Shown here: piece by piece, positions 1 through 11,003 of the stretch
How the letters are laid out: the number at the start of each line of letters is the position of its first letter
How positions within the stretch are numbered: the stretch's first letter is position 1
Assembly (NCBI GenBank): GCA_030762895.1
Contig: CM061069.1
Location: 107,885,669-107,949,668 of the forward strand
DNA length: 64,000 bases
Reading direction: 5' to 3'
Origin: Sophora flavescens
Lineage: Eukaryota > Streptophyta > Magnoliopsida > Fabales > Fabaceae
Notes under the pieces: model-generated
The model's input: only the letters and a program-made list of their open reading frames with translations
Database searches by the model: none
What the model was told of the DNA's origin: nothing
Position numbers and translations under genes: made by a program

Positions 1-1056
1 GGCAGCAACCACGGTGGAGAACGGCGGCGGATAGCTCCTACCGCGGTGGCTAGCGCGATTTCGCGCTCCAGGAACAACCGAGACACGATCTGGACAAAGA
101 CACGAACCAAGCGTGGTGTCGCAGCGTCGGAGCTCCGGCGGGCGGTGGTTTCTGGCGTGATCGCATGGCCGCACTGGCTGAGGTGGTGGCGCGATCTAGT
201 TTAGATGGGAGGAAGAAGATGAGGTTTGTGTTATGTTGTATGAAGAAGAGAAATGAAAATATGATGTTATGTTGAAGAAGAGACAGAACACGGGTAGTAT
301 AGGAAAAGGAAGAGAGAGAGAAGGTCAGGAGGAAGAAGAGAAGAGAAAGAAGAAGAAAAAGAAAAAGAAAGAAGAGAAGAAGAAACAGCAGCAGCCGAGA
401 AAGAAAGAAAAAGAAGAAGAAAGAAGAAAAAGGAGGAAAGAGAGAAAGGAGAAAAAGAAAGAAAGAGAAAAAGAGAAAAAGAAGGAAAAAGGAACAGAGA
501 AAGAGCACGTGAGGGGAGGGGTTACGGGTAGAAATAGGAGAAATAATTTCTTATTTTTGTACTAGTGGGTAAATAATGAGTGATAAATATTAAGCCTAAA
601 ATAAACATGTTTTTAGTTTTTGAATCAAAAAAATAAAGATTGATAAAGATATAATTTCGAAATTCAAATTAGAGTAAAGATTAATAGTTGAACTGATCCA
701 CTAAGAAAATACTCAGTCCAAAATTTAATCTCCGATTAAGGTCAAACCAAAATATTTTTAACTCTAAAATTAAATAGGATGAGAATATGAAAATGCTTTT
801 TCTATTAATCATATTATGAAAAATATTTTTCTGTACTGATATATTAGTGACAATAACGTAATTATTGTCTAGTAAGCGTGCATTCACTGAATTGAGTCAG
901 TGCTAACGCACCCAATAAAATAATTTGAAGAGAGTAATTTAATTACTCAATTTAAACCACATAACAAAATTAACATAAACATCCAAATAAAATAATTAAT
1001 CATGTGTAATTATATTTTAACCGTTTAAACAGCGTAACTAAAAACGGGCTGTTACA
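1..1056 (-). mobile_element. Ty3/gypsy LTR (element G), 5' part of the LTR, runs off the left edge
   Basis: The right edge ends in gggctgttaca, so on the minus strand the LTR starts TGTAACAGCCC, as gypsy LTRs in this window do. Bases 541-1056 follow the same order of sequence as 55855-56370, the start of element D's 5' LTR, and both are preceded by a GC-rich tract and a purine-rich tract. It is therefore a diverged relative of D. Bases 270-510 are almost pure A/G on the plus strand and yield only a lysine/glutamate-rich artefact ORF. The LTR lies inside copia LTR H; its right-hand target duplication would be 1057-1061 (GAAGA), but the left copy is outside the window. Confidence 0.75.
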
Positions 1057-1768
1057 GAAGAAGTCGAAGACTGAATAAAAAGTAATGTGATACAGTGATA
1101 AGCAATCAAATAAATTACTCATGAACTGAAAATCTATATTACTCAAAGAAAAATACTCATCTCATCATATCAATAGTTGAAAGCTCTCATCACTCACGCA
1201 TCTTCTTCACACTCTGGAAAAATCATTTAAAGAAGAACTCATCTGCAACTCACCAAGTTCCAAGTTCATATTCACTCTTTGTAGTGCTTAAAGATTGGTT
1301 GAATTGCTTTGTAACTTTGAATTTGTGCTTCAAAACTCTCTCAAACTCTCTAAGCCTGAAGAGGCTTGTTTCAAGAATACTTGTTGAGCCTAACGAGGCT
1401 AGGTGTGCAAACAATACTTGTGGTTTAGCGTGGAGAGGCTAGGTGTGCAAATAATACTCGTCTTTAACCTTGATCAGTTATAGTGTTCAAACTTGATTAA
1501 TCCAAGGACTGGATGTAGCCCAAGGGTTGTGGGTGAACCAGGATAAATTTCTGAGTATATTCTCTCTCTATCTTTTTCTTTATTATTCAGTTATTTATCT
1601 GTTTTTAGTAACTAACTCGGGTGTGTTATATATTTTCTAATCAGGGTGTTATGAAAGGCGTCTGTTCTAAGAGCCACTTTCATTCACTGATTTTGTTATG
1701 TGATTCTTAAACTCTGATTTTCGAAAACACTATTCAACCCCCTTTTAGTGTTGTTGTGTGCCATTTCA
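1057..1768 (+). mobile_element. Copia (Sirevirus-like) LTR H, 3' portion
   Basis: This segment has the landmarks of the 3' half of element B's LTR in the same order: repeated gaggctaggtgtg units, an accession of the phrase ggactggatgtagc, gaaccaggataaa, then tttcgaaaac and a run of C near the end. It ends in CA at 1768. It belongs to a different subfamily from B. The left part was removed or displaced by gypsy LTR G. On its right, at 1769, the env-like coding sequence of element A resumes, so H is an insertion into A, as a solo LTR or one end of a larger element that leaves the window. About 700 bp contain no gene. Confidence 0.65.
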
Positions 1769-4125
1769 GCTTCCCTACTGCAGATCTCTATGTGTCAAGC
1801 CCAGAAGCCTCTAGCATCAAATTTTGTCCTCTTATCCTCATTCTCATTTTCTTCCAGCAAAAACTTCATCATCTCTTCAGCAATCAAAGGATCAGAACTG
1901 GTTTCAAGCAAACATGAGAGATCCCGGGAGGTCTTATTCCATATTTGGCATCCTTGTCCTTATTCAGATCAATCATATTTAATCTAAGACAGATCCCGGG
2001 AGTTCTTATTCCAATTCGAGTTTCCTTGGCGGAGTGGTACAGTCAGGTAGGTGAAACAAAGTAAGCAGCTCTTATATACCTTGGCAGTTCAATTTCTGCC
2101 TTCAGATGTGCATACATGATGTGATCTACTACACCAGCAGCACTATCATACTCCCTTGAATGCACAAAGTTCTTCCACTTAGTGTTCTTATCCATGATGA
2201 ACTTTTCTCTCCCATAAGTTCTTGATCTCCAGCACTCAATATATTGAGAAGCGGCTTTGAGTGGATTTGTTCACCATACAGGAATGGTATGCCTGTCTAC
2301 ACCATCTGTGGGGGGTTTGAAGGGTGGAAATTTGATGAGGTTAGGGTAGATTTTTCTGGGTGGAAATTTCTTTTGAGGTAGGTGAGTGAGAAGAGGTCCA
2401 TGGGCATTATACAAAGCAGATGGAAGGGGACCATCTCCTTCATAAGGGATAGGTACATGCTATGGATAGTATGTGGGTTCAGGTTCATACTAATATTGTG
2501 GTAAATGATAGAAGGGCCTGGTTGATTCAGGTTCAGGTTGGTGAGTATGGTAGAGGATTCTCCAATCCCTTTTAACTTTGGCTAAGCTTTCAGCTTTGCC
2601 ATCATATAGGATTGAAGGGTCTGTAAGGGAAAGTGACTTTGGGGATTTTGGGAAAAGGTGCTCCAGGATTGATCCCTCCATCATCTGGTTGGTTAAACCA
2701 GGGATCATCAACAGGTATAATGGGTTGAAATTGAAGTCTGGTTGGGGAGGTTTGGATAGGAGAGTGGACATGAGAGTATTATGGTGAGGTTGTATGTTGG
2801 GGTGAGGGTTGTGATTCAATTATAGGTTGTAGTGGAAATGTTTGTACACATGTGTTAGAGTGAAGTGGTGATTGTGATGGTGGTAACAGTGATGGTGCAG
2901 ATGCATTATCATTTGTAAAAAAACTTTCAACTAAGGCATCTACTGCTAATTGGACAGGGTCATTAGCAGGGATGCTTACCTCAGAAGTCATAACAGACTT
3001 AGCTCTTCTTTGAGGTTGCTGCCTTGACTTTGTTGGGGCAGCAGCAACATCAAGTTTCTGATTCTTTAGCACAGCACCAATGGGGACATTGTCCTAATCA
3101 TCTTCTTCATCATTATGAGACAAAATCACTTTTATTCATCTTTTCTGTCTCGGGACCACTTGTGGTGCATCAGACCTTGTTTCCCTGATGACCACTCCAG
3201 CAATAGCAGCAGAAGGCTTCTTGGCAGCAGCTAGACAAGTTGTTTTGGCTCTTCGTCCAATTGTCTTTTTCTTCATGCCAAGAGTTTCGACCTCATTGAG
3301 CTCTATTTGTTCTTCTTTAATCTTCAGCCTTTCCTCTTCCTTGGCCAACTCCACTTAAGCCATAGTGCTCAGTTTCATATTTGTCAAATTTACCTTTCCA
3401 AATACTAAGGCAGACATGCCCTTTTCCTTGAGGATTTCAGCTTGTTCCTCAGGAGTCTTGGCCTCCAAAAAGGCATAAACTTGTTGAGCTTTAAAAACTT
3501 TTGAAGGCAAGTGGTAGAAGGGGATTGCAGAAGCCTTCTCCCCGTGGATCATGTATTCTCTGAATCTTCCAAAGAGAATACGAGGAATATTGACCTTTGT
3601 CTCAGTGAGCAAGTGACAAAGATAGAATTTGTGCAAGGCAGAGAGGTTGTCCTTGGACCCAGCCTTGTGTAGAACCGTCTTGTTTAGAATCTGGTGAAGG
3701 ATGCGAACGTCATCCTTCATCTCCACAGCTTCCCAAGAGTGATTTCTAACTTTGTCAGACCTCATCAGAAAAGCAGCAATAACTTCTGGTCCTCCCAACT
3801 CTTCTTCCCATTTATCAGAGATAACTAACCCTTCCTGGACATAGTTAATAGCAGCAGCAATGGTTGCTTCAGATACAACCACTTTGAATCCCAAGACTTC
3901 AGCAGAGATTTCAGTCTGGGACACATTTGGTTTCCTCCAGAATGCCCTAGTTAGGTTTGGGTACACCGAGACCTTCTCGATGAAGACACCATCCCAGCCA
4001 GCATAAGTGATGTACTTGTTTACATCCATGTTGTACTCTTTCATAATCCCAAACTCAAAGTGATACTCGATGCCAATGTTCAGCTTGTTAACATCGTAGG
4101 TTGAAACAGTGGTTGAGGAAGCCAT
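1769..4125 (-). pseudogene. Element A envelope-like ORF, broken
   Basis: The protein begins MASSTTVSTYDVNKL at 4125, which matches in position and sequence the start of element B's env-like ORF at 16310. The first 257 residues are open (to 3355), then an in-frame stop is followed by a Lys/Glu-rich stretch (3354-3136). Proline/serine-rich segments follow at 3072-2490 and 2488-2297. Weaker similarity to B's C-terminal part continues in shifted frames to 1769, where LTR H interrupts it. Sirevirus env-like proteins are known only by position and loose resemblance to retroviral envelopes; function is unproven. The N-terminal domain carries no obvious signal peptide. I infer a dead copy with several stops and frameshifts. 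Confidence 0.75.
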
Positions 4126-4547
4126 CGTTGAAGTTTGAAGGTTAGGGTTTGGAATCAAGAGAAACAAAGAGTTCAAGGGTTTCAGAAGCAGAGATTGTGA
4201 AAGGTTTTTCAGAGGGAAGAAGACTTACTTGAAAAGGTTTAGAATATGAGGAGTTTTCTTGGAAAATAAATCAAAAAGAAAAAAAATGATAGGCATGTGA
4301 AGACACATGCATTAAATGATAACACGGCGCAGGTTTTTCGAAACTGTAAAAAGGCAAGTGATGGGATTAATGGAAGTAATTGACTCAGCAAAAAGAATTT
4401 AATTAAATATGTCTTGGAGACAAAATAAATAGCATAGACGAGTCAGATAAAAGAACGTCGATAGTCAATGGACGTGGTAAGCAGTGGTCGCACTTTTAAC
4501 ATGCAATAGATGTAATGACCATTAGACGCACATTCAATACACACAAA
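4126..4547 (-). other. Element A spacer between pol and env-like ORF
   Basis: About 420 bp with no long ORF. It corresponds to the 508-bp spacer of element B (15802-16309) and contains the same short agacg/cgtct words found in these LTRs. A separate untranslated gap of this kind between pol and the env-like ORF is usual in Sireviruses. No splice site could be assigned with confidence. Confidence 0.6.
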
Positions 4548-5030
4548 TCATGTTAAGATGCTTTCTAATAAACATAAATCTGTCATCAGCGAGAGGTTTA
4601 GTAAAGATATCTGTCCATTGATGGTCAGTATCCACAAATTGTATATCAATGACACCTTTTGCATATAATCTCTGATAAAATAGTGTTTAATCTCTATATG
4701 CTTAGCTCTAGAATGCAAGATTGGATTCTTAGATAGATTTATTGTAGCAGTGTTATCACACATGAGTGGAATACTACTTACAAATACATTGTAGTCCTCC
4801 AATTGGTGTTTGATCCATAAAAGTTGTGAGCAGCAACTTGTAGCTGAAATGTACTCAGCTTCAGCAGTTAATAATGCAATTGTACTTTGTCTTTTGCTTG
4901 ACCATGAAACTAGATTAGTTCCAATGAAGTGACATACTCCACTGGTACTTTTTCTTTCAATTCTATTTCCAGCATAGTCAGCATCACAAAAACCAACTAA
5001 TCTGTACTCATCATTTTTCTTAAAGCACAA
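4548..5030 (-). pseudogene. Element A RNase H domain
   Basis: Copia RNase H, which removes the RNA strand during reverse transcription. The visible motifs are GFCDADYAG, the SKRQSTIALLTAEAEY segment with the conserved acidic residue, and LMCDNTA. These carry the expected Asp/Glu/Asp catalytic set. After FIRDYMQKV the frame shifts relative to element B, so the last 45 or so residues are read out of frame and the normal C-terminal end (NMICVD in B) is lost. It is continuous upstream with the RT fragment but separated by stops. Confidence 0.85.
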
Positions 5031-5905
5031 ACCCAGATTAGTAGTACCTTTCAGATATATAAATATTCTCTTAACTGCTGATAAGTGAGATTATGTAGGA
5101 TTAGATTGAAAGCGATCACACAAACATACACTGAACATAATATCAGGTCTAGATGCAGTAAGATATAGAAGAGATCCTATAATACCTCTATATATCTTTT
5201 GGTCTACCTTTTTATCTTTATAATATTTGTTCAGTATAGATGTGGGATGCATAGGAGTGTTCATTGGTTTGAAATCATCCATCTTGAATTTCTTTAGAAG
5301 TTCCTTTGTATACTTAGTTTGATGGATGTACGCCTCGTCCACTATTTGTTTAACTTGAAGTCCAAGGAAGAACTTGAGTTCTCCCATCATGCTCATTTCA
5401 AACTCTTTCTGCATTAGCTTAGAAAACTCTTTGCATAGAGATTCATTAGTAGCACCAAAGATTATGTCATCAACATATATTTGAACAATAATAAAACTGG
5501 ACTTACTGGATTTTCTAAACAAGGTTGTATCAACCTTTCCTCTACTGAATCCATTGTCCATTAAGAATGAACTTAACCTTTCATACCAAGCTCTAGGAGC
5601 TTGTCTAAGGCCATATAAAGCTATCTTAAGCTTATATACGCGTTCTGGTTGGGTTTCACTTTCAAAACCTGGAGGTTGCATAACATATACTTCCTCATTA
5701 ATAAAGCCATTTAAAATGCACTTTTTACATCCATTTGATATAGCATGACATTATGATGTGCATCAAAGGATAGTAATACGTGAATAGCTTCTAGTATAGA
5801 AACTGGTGCAAAAGTTTCGGGATAGTCTATACCTTCTTCATGTGAGTAACCTTGTGCAACAAGTCTTGCTTTATTTCTTACCACTTTACCATTTTCATCA
5901 AGTTT
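5031..5905 (-). pseudogene. Element A reverse transcriptase domain
   Basis: Copia reverse transcriptase. The longest open part (5681-5091) starts MQPPGFESETQ and holds LYGLRQAPRAWYERL and the catalytic YVDDIIFG box at about 5477-5454, with both aspartates intact. The upstream RT segment (5900-5700, with the NKARLVAQG-type region) is in another frame because two bases are missing near 5718 relative to element B. Downstream, the ASRPDIMFSVCLC segment is still readable. An intact YVDD box in a dead element contrasts with element B, where it is YVDN. Confidence 0.87.
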
Positions 5906-7126
5906 GTTTCTTTAAACCAATTTGGTTCTAATAACTGATTTATCCTTTGGTAAAGGCACAAGAGTCCACACTTCACTTCTTTCAAACTGGTTCAGTTCTT
6001 CCTGCATTGCCAGAATCCAGCCCTCGTCTAGTAGAGCCTCGTCTACTGTCTTTGGTTCTGACTCAAAGACTAAAGCAGAATCATCTTGCTCTCTGAATAT
6101 AGATCTGGTTCTTAGCCTATCACCGGGGCTTCCAATGATTTGATCTTGAGGATGGTAATTCTTAAAGTACCATGATCTGTGAACATTTTCTTGTTGTGAA
6201 GTCTCTAACTCAGATTGTTGTTGATCGTTTACTTGATCATCAGACTTGATGTCTACTTGATTTTCAGAATCCTTGAGATTCAAATCTGAAAAAGCTTCAT
6301 CAAGCTTTGATAATTTCTTATCAGGCTGCTTATCATCAAATTTAACATGTATACATTTCTCTACTACTAAGGTTCTAGAATTGTACACCCTGAGGCCTTT
6401 AGATGATTCAAAATAGCCTAAAAGAATTCCATTATCTACCTTAGCATCAAACTTACCAAGTTGATCCTTTGTATTTAATATAAACAATTTACAACCAAAT
6501 GGATAAAATTAAGATATGTTGGGTTTTCTTCCTTTCCACAATTCATAAGGAGTATTATTCAAGATTGGTCTTATATATATTATGTTCTGAATGTAGCAGG
6601 TAATATTAACAGCTTCAGCCCATAAGTGTTAGGGACAGAGTTGTCATTGAGCATTGTTCTAGCCATCTCTTGAAGAGATATGTTTTTTCTCTCTACTACA
6701 CCATTTTGTTGTGGTGTTCTAGGTATTAAGAAGTTGTGAAGTACACCACTTTCTTCACATAACTTTTGAAATAGCTCATTTTCAAATTCTCCCCCATGGT
6801 CACTTCTGATTGAAGTTACATGTCTTTTTCATTCGGTACCCGTTTGCAGAATAGAGAAGACTCTGAATGGCTCATCCTTGTGAGCAAGGAACATAACCCT
6901 TGTCCATCTAGTGTAGTCGTCTACTACTAACAGAGGCAGTCCTTGTTGGTCCAAATAGATCAAGGTGTAGCAACTTTAGTGGTCTATTGGTACTAACAAC
7001 ATTATTGGATTCAAAGGAACCTTTGACTTGTTTTCCCTTTTGACATACATCACAGAGAGCAGCAGATTTGGACTTAAGGTTTGGTAAGCCTCTCACGGGG
7101 TTATGCTTATTTAGCTTTGAAATTAA
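5906..7126 (-). pseudogene. Element A integrase and linker to RT
   Basis: Copia integrase, which inserts the cDNA. The zinc-binding tail LCDVCQKGKQVKGSF and the first catalytic region LHLDLFGPT are at about 7040-6930. Just after it about 27 bases present in element B (around 13376-13402) are missing, so the second part of the core (VDDYTRW) is in another frame. Several stops follow up to 6500. The C-terminal part from 6487 to 5912 is open again (NTKDQLGKFDAK, FDDKQPDKKL, YFKNYHPQDQIIG) and runs into the RT N-terminus. The DDE core is destroyed. Confidence 0.85.
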
Positions 7127-7560
7127 TTACAAGCTTGCACGACCTAGCCTTTTATGCCAAATCCATCGCTCATCTTCAATGGGCACTAGACATGAGACAC
7201 TTTGATTTGTGAGGTCCTCTGAAACAATCTTATACAGGTTGTTTTGCCTCTTGGCAGTGAATAAGAGTGATCCGTCAGCCTTCTTGACATTACACATGTT
7301 CTTGTCAAAAGAAACAGCAAACCCACTATCACATAATTGACATATGCTCAGCAGATTGTGTTTTAAACCATTAACTAAAAGAACATTATCAATGGAGGGA
7401 AAATGATTTTTACCAATTTTACCTACTCCAATGATCTTTCCTTTCTGGTTACCTCCAAAGGTAACCCAGCCACCATCTTTATGTCTAAGTTCTCGGAACA
7501 TACACCTTTATCCCGTCATGTGATGTGAGCACCCACTGTCCAAGTACCAAGGTGCATGTT
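7127..7560 (-). pseudogene. Element A protease and GAG-pre-integrase region
   Basis: The aspartic protease motif reads WYLDSGCSHHMTG at about 7550-7512, so the catalytic DSG is intact. It is followed at once by an in-frame stop (TAA). The next open stretch (7501-7127) holds KDGGWVTFGGNQKGK, NVLLVNGLKHNLLSI and WIWHKRLG, the pre-integrase region including the first zinc-binding histidine. As in element B, the protease is in a different frame (+1) from the gag ORF that overlaps it. Confidence 0.85.
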
Positions 7561-9292
7561 TCTTTCCTGTTGTTAAGCAAGTCGGCAACAGGTATAATCT
7601 TATCTTTAGGTACCTAGATTGACTTGGGTCCTTTTTTGTTAGTAGTCACTGGACGAGCATGTTTGATATGCTTATGATGTATGCATCTAGATGTTACATG
7701 ACCACCTTCTCCACATACTTTACAGTAGGAGTTGGACGAGCTAGATTTTGTTTTAACATGTTGTTCTTTAGTTTTAGGAATTTTGTGATGTGCATGAGAC
7801 TTTGATACTTTGTGACATGCTTAATGCTTCTCTTTGTCATATCCTAAACCAGACTTATCATGAGGTGACCTAGATTACCTCGGTATCAAGCTTAACTTTT
7901 CTGAGCCACCTACAAATTTAGACGGGGTGTCTGTCTGATATGTCACATCTTGCTTCAGTTTTGAAACTTCACAAGAGATATCAGGCTCAACTTTGAGTTT
8001 GTAAGTTAGGATGACATTCTCTGACTCAAGCTTCTTGTTTTCATTTTCAAAAGTTTGTCTTTCCATGCAAACTTTATCATATTCCTTAGTCAACCTTGAA
8101 AATTTCTTTTTGAGATTTTTATATTCATGTGACAGAATGGAAGAGTTGTGTAACAAATCATCAAATGCTTCTTGTAAAGTGAATGAATCATATTCCATTA
8201 CCTCAGCATCAGTATATTCACTTTCTGAAGAAGTACCAGCCATGAGACAGATGTTTGCATCTTCCTCAGCATCATCTTCTTCTTCAGATTATGATAGATC
8301 AAGATCCTCCCAAGTAGCCATTAAACCTTTCTTATTTTTAAAGAACTTCTTTTTGTCCTTCAGTTCTGGACAGTCAGCTTTGAAGTGACTAGGCTTTTTG
8401 CACTCGAAGCACAGAGGTGGACCTTTTTCCTTGGGGTCTGATTTTTCTCTAGGAAACTTTTTGTTGAACTGCTTCCTTCTGAAATCACCTTTCTTTCTCC
8501 ACATATGTTGAATCCTTCTGGAGATGAAAGACGGTTCATCCTCATCAGATCCTTCATCACTGTCAGAAGGGTATGCTTCATCTGAGGATTCCTCAGCTTT
8601 GAGAACTTTGGATGAGCTAGCGTTCTTTGCCATTAGGGCAATAGACTTTTCTTTTCTGGTACTTTCTTCTTCATTGAGCTTAAGCTCATGAACATTTAAA
8701 GACCCAAGAAGCTCCTCCAAAGTGAGAGTATTAAGGTTCTTTGCCTCCTGAATAGCAGTGACCTTAGGTCTCCACTGTTTGTGTAAGCCCCTCAAAATTT
8801 TTTTGACATGATCTCTATTCTCACAGGTCTTTCCAAGAGATCTAAGACGGTTGGTGATAGTTTGGAATCTTCCAAACATTTGATCTATGGTTTCATGTTT
8901 AGCCATTTTGAATAACTCATACTGGTGAACCAGCATGCTTATCTTTGACTCCTTGACTTGGGATGACCTTTCATGAGCTAGGGCTAGAGTATCCCATATT
9001 TCCTTAGCCGTGTTACAACTATGGACTTTATCATGCTCAGATCTGGTGATAGCACACATCAGGTAGTGCTTAGCTATCAGATTGAGTTTTGAGTTTTCTG
9101 CTCCAGAGTCCATTGAGCTTTAGGAATAGCAGCTCCAGCATCAGCTCTTGGCTCAGTGTAGCCAGTTTCAATCAGCTCCCAGATATCCAAATTTTGTGCA
9201 TCAATAAAAGCTATCATTCTCTTTTTCCAGTAGTTATAATCACTACCATCAAAGACAGGAGGTATGTTGATTGCTTGTCCTTCTGTATCCAT
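7561..9292 (-). pseudogene. Element A gag
   Basis: Nucleocapsid/capsid polyprotein of the retrotransposon. I place the start at the ATG at 9292 (MDTEGQAINIPP), which aligns with element B's ATG at 11004; the open frame upstream of it is LTR sequence of B. A frameshift lies near 9090, then the frame is open 9113-8289 (UBN2-type gag, then zinc knuckle CFECKKPSHFKADC at about 8402-8361). After one stop, 8243-7875 encodes a coiled-coil-like segment, and a second zinc knuckle (CKVCGEGGHVTSRC) lies near 7720-7680. Two knuckles separated by a coiled coil fit Sirevirus gag. Confidence 0.87.
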
Positions 9293-9296
9293 GCTT

Positions 9297-9301
9297 GTTG
9301 G
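9297..9301. repeat. Left target-site duplication of element B (GTTGG)
   Basis: Five bases directly before the TGTTGGAACC start of B. The right copy at 26615-26619 is GTTTG, one base different. Together the flanks rebuild the continuous leader of element A up to its gag ATG, matching B's own leader, so the nested insertion is secure. Confidence 0.8.
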
Positions 9302-10932
9302 TGTTGGAACCAAAGTGGTTTTAGATTTAATAATCTCAAAGTATTTGATGCTAACAAAAGGATTAAATTTGCTTGGCAAAGTGTTAGTTGAGATCTAACA
9401 TGTGCTTTCAATTATGCAGGAACACTTTAATAAGTAAAATAAACTTGGGATAAGATCAAATTGAAAAATACGCGCCCACTCCTGTAGACGGGCTGCTCAA
9501 GCACTTTGGTAAAGTTACTTTGTTATTTAATTATGTAGACAAGCCTTCTTTAGTAGACGAGGCTATAAATATTTGCTAGATGAATACCTAAATAACTTGT
9601 TAGGTACAGCAAGTCCAAAGACTTGATAATAAGCGCGTCCATCTGGCTACGTAAGTAGACAGAAGTAATTAGTTGAAGAAAGTGAACTAAAACACAGAGT
9701 AATCTAGTAGACGAGCTCTAACCACCATGTCACTAGACGGAGATCTTTATAACTCATTAAGGAATAACATGTCTGAAGACTTGATAGTTAAAAGGATATG
9801 CCACGACGTCAGACGAGCTAAGTAAAATATAGAATAGACTTGGACTCTCATATGAATGAGTAGACGGAGTTTCTTTTTAGACGAGCTCCATCTTTGAATG
9901 AATTAAATACAATCCGAATCTCTTATATTTATTTCAAATGATTGATATTTATTTCAATAGAATATTTGTTCTTCACATTTGTTTTATCTGCTTTAATATT
10001 TCAACTTGTTATAAAAGAAACATACTACAATCAAGAAAAGCAAAAAGCAGAATCGTACAAATAAGATACTGCAAAACGATCTGTACGATGACAACTTTAT
10101 GACTGAAAAAACTGTATTATACACAAAAGAGGAACAACAAGTGCTCAAGCTGCAATACTCAAGGAGTGAACCTCCAAATTCATGCTGCATCGATAACCAA
10201 GAGTACTATTCAACATTGCTACAATCGAGCTATCAGTCACAACAGATATCATGCATTAAATGCTATCTCTAAACGGGATTATTCAAAGTAACCGTTGAAG
10301 AAATACAAGAGAAGAAGAAGGTTACTATAAATTGAAGACCTCAGATACTGAAGATAGAACTCTTGCCTGCAAAATCTTGCTAGTTGAACTTTTGCCAATT
10401 GATAATCACTCGTTCCATTATTCTTTCAAGAGCAAGAGTCTGTATTCTTTAGTTTGAATATTGTTGTAATATTCAACTGATCTTAAACTGTCATACTCTC
10501 ACACATAGTGAGTTAAAAAGATCAAACATTAAATCTCTTTGTTAGAGTTAGAGCCAGAAGAGGCTTGGTAAGAAAGGAATGTTTTTAGCCTGGAGAGGTG
10601 TTGAATACTTGGTTGTAATCTATTTGGAGAAATAGTGGATAAAGCCTTCAAGTTGAAGGGACTGGACGTAGCTCTTGGTTGGAAGAGAGTGAACCAGGAT
10701 AAAATCTCTTGCGTGAATCTTCTATCCCTAAACTCTTCAGTTTTATTTGCTTATACTAACTGTGAGGTTTTGATATTGCTTTTGTTAAAGTCTTTTAAAA
10801 AGTATCTTTGTCTTTGTGTGTGCTTCTCTTTCATATCTCTTTAAGTGCAAAATTTGTTCTAATGGTTGTTTTCGAAAATTATTAACAAACACAATTCAAC
10901 CCCCCTTCTTGTGTTTGCCTGTGTCAACTTCA
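9302..10932 (+). mobile_element. Element B 5' LTR
   Basis: It starts TGTTGGAACCAAAG and ends ...TGTCAACTTCA immediately before the primer site. It contains many copies of the short words AGACGAG and AGACGG between about 9480 and 9890, a probable TATA box at 10325-10333, and a C-rich stretch ahead of its end. The small ORFs at 9993-10190 (minus) and 10635-10844 (plus) recur in the 3' LTR only because LTRs are duplicates; I see no protein family in them. Confidence 0.93.
10325..10333 (+). promoter_or_regulatory. Probable TATA box of element B LTR promoter (CTATAAATT)
   Basis: CTATAAATT lies in an otherwise AT-poorer stretch about 600 bp before the LTR end and is conserved in the 3' LTR at 25995-26003. 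In the relative at 26682-28087 (minus strand) a TATATATAG box occupies the equivalent place (27221-27233). Transcription would begin about 30 bp downstream. This is inferred from position and conservation only. Confidence 0.45.
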
Positions 10933-10934
10933 GT

Positions 10935-10946
10935 TGGTATTAGAGC
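10935..10946 (+). promoter_or_regulatory. Element B primer-binding site (tRNA-iMet)
   Basis: TGGTATTAGAGC begins two bases after the LTR end and differs by one base from TGGTATCAGAGC, the complement of the 3' end of initiator methionine tRNA used by most plant copia elements. Confidence 0.9.
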
Positions 10947-11003
10947 TCATCCTCGAAAGGGTTGAGCATCTAACAAGTGTTGAGGGAGTACGATCCAACA
11001 ACC

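Larger units (their letters stand above)
1769..9301 (-). mobile_element. Element A: Sirevirus-type copia retrotransposon, internal region (gag to env-like)
   Basis: Reading leftwards on the minus strand the order is gag, protease, integrase, reverse transcriptase, RNase H, then an envelope-like ORF. That is the Sirevirus (SIRE1/Maximus) gene order. The element's 5' LTR, primer site and leader lie far away at 26615-28087, because element B inserted 9 bases upstream of A's gag ATG. The other end is cut by LTR H at 1768, so no 3' LTR or polypurine tract of A is visible. All reading frames are broken. Confidence 0.9.

Noticed and set aside
269..565. Open frame coding a Lys/Glu/Arg-rich protein
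   Set aside because: It is the translation of an A/G-only tract inside LTR G, with an equivalent tract in LTR D (55740-55850). It is low complexity, not a gene.
9993..10190. Hydrophobic minus-strand frame, also at 25663-25860
   Set aside because: Same LTR duplication; no family match and no conservation in element A's LTR.
10635..10844. 69-residue frame repeated almost unchanged at 26305-26514
   Set aside because: The two are the same place in the two LTRs of element B. Sharing is due to LTR duplication, not selection.
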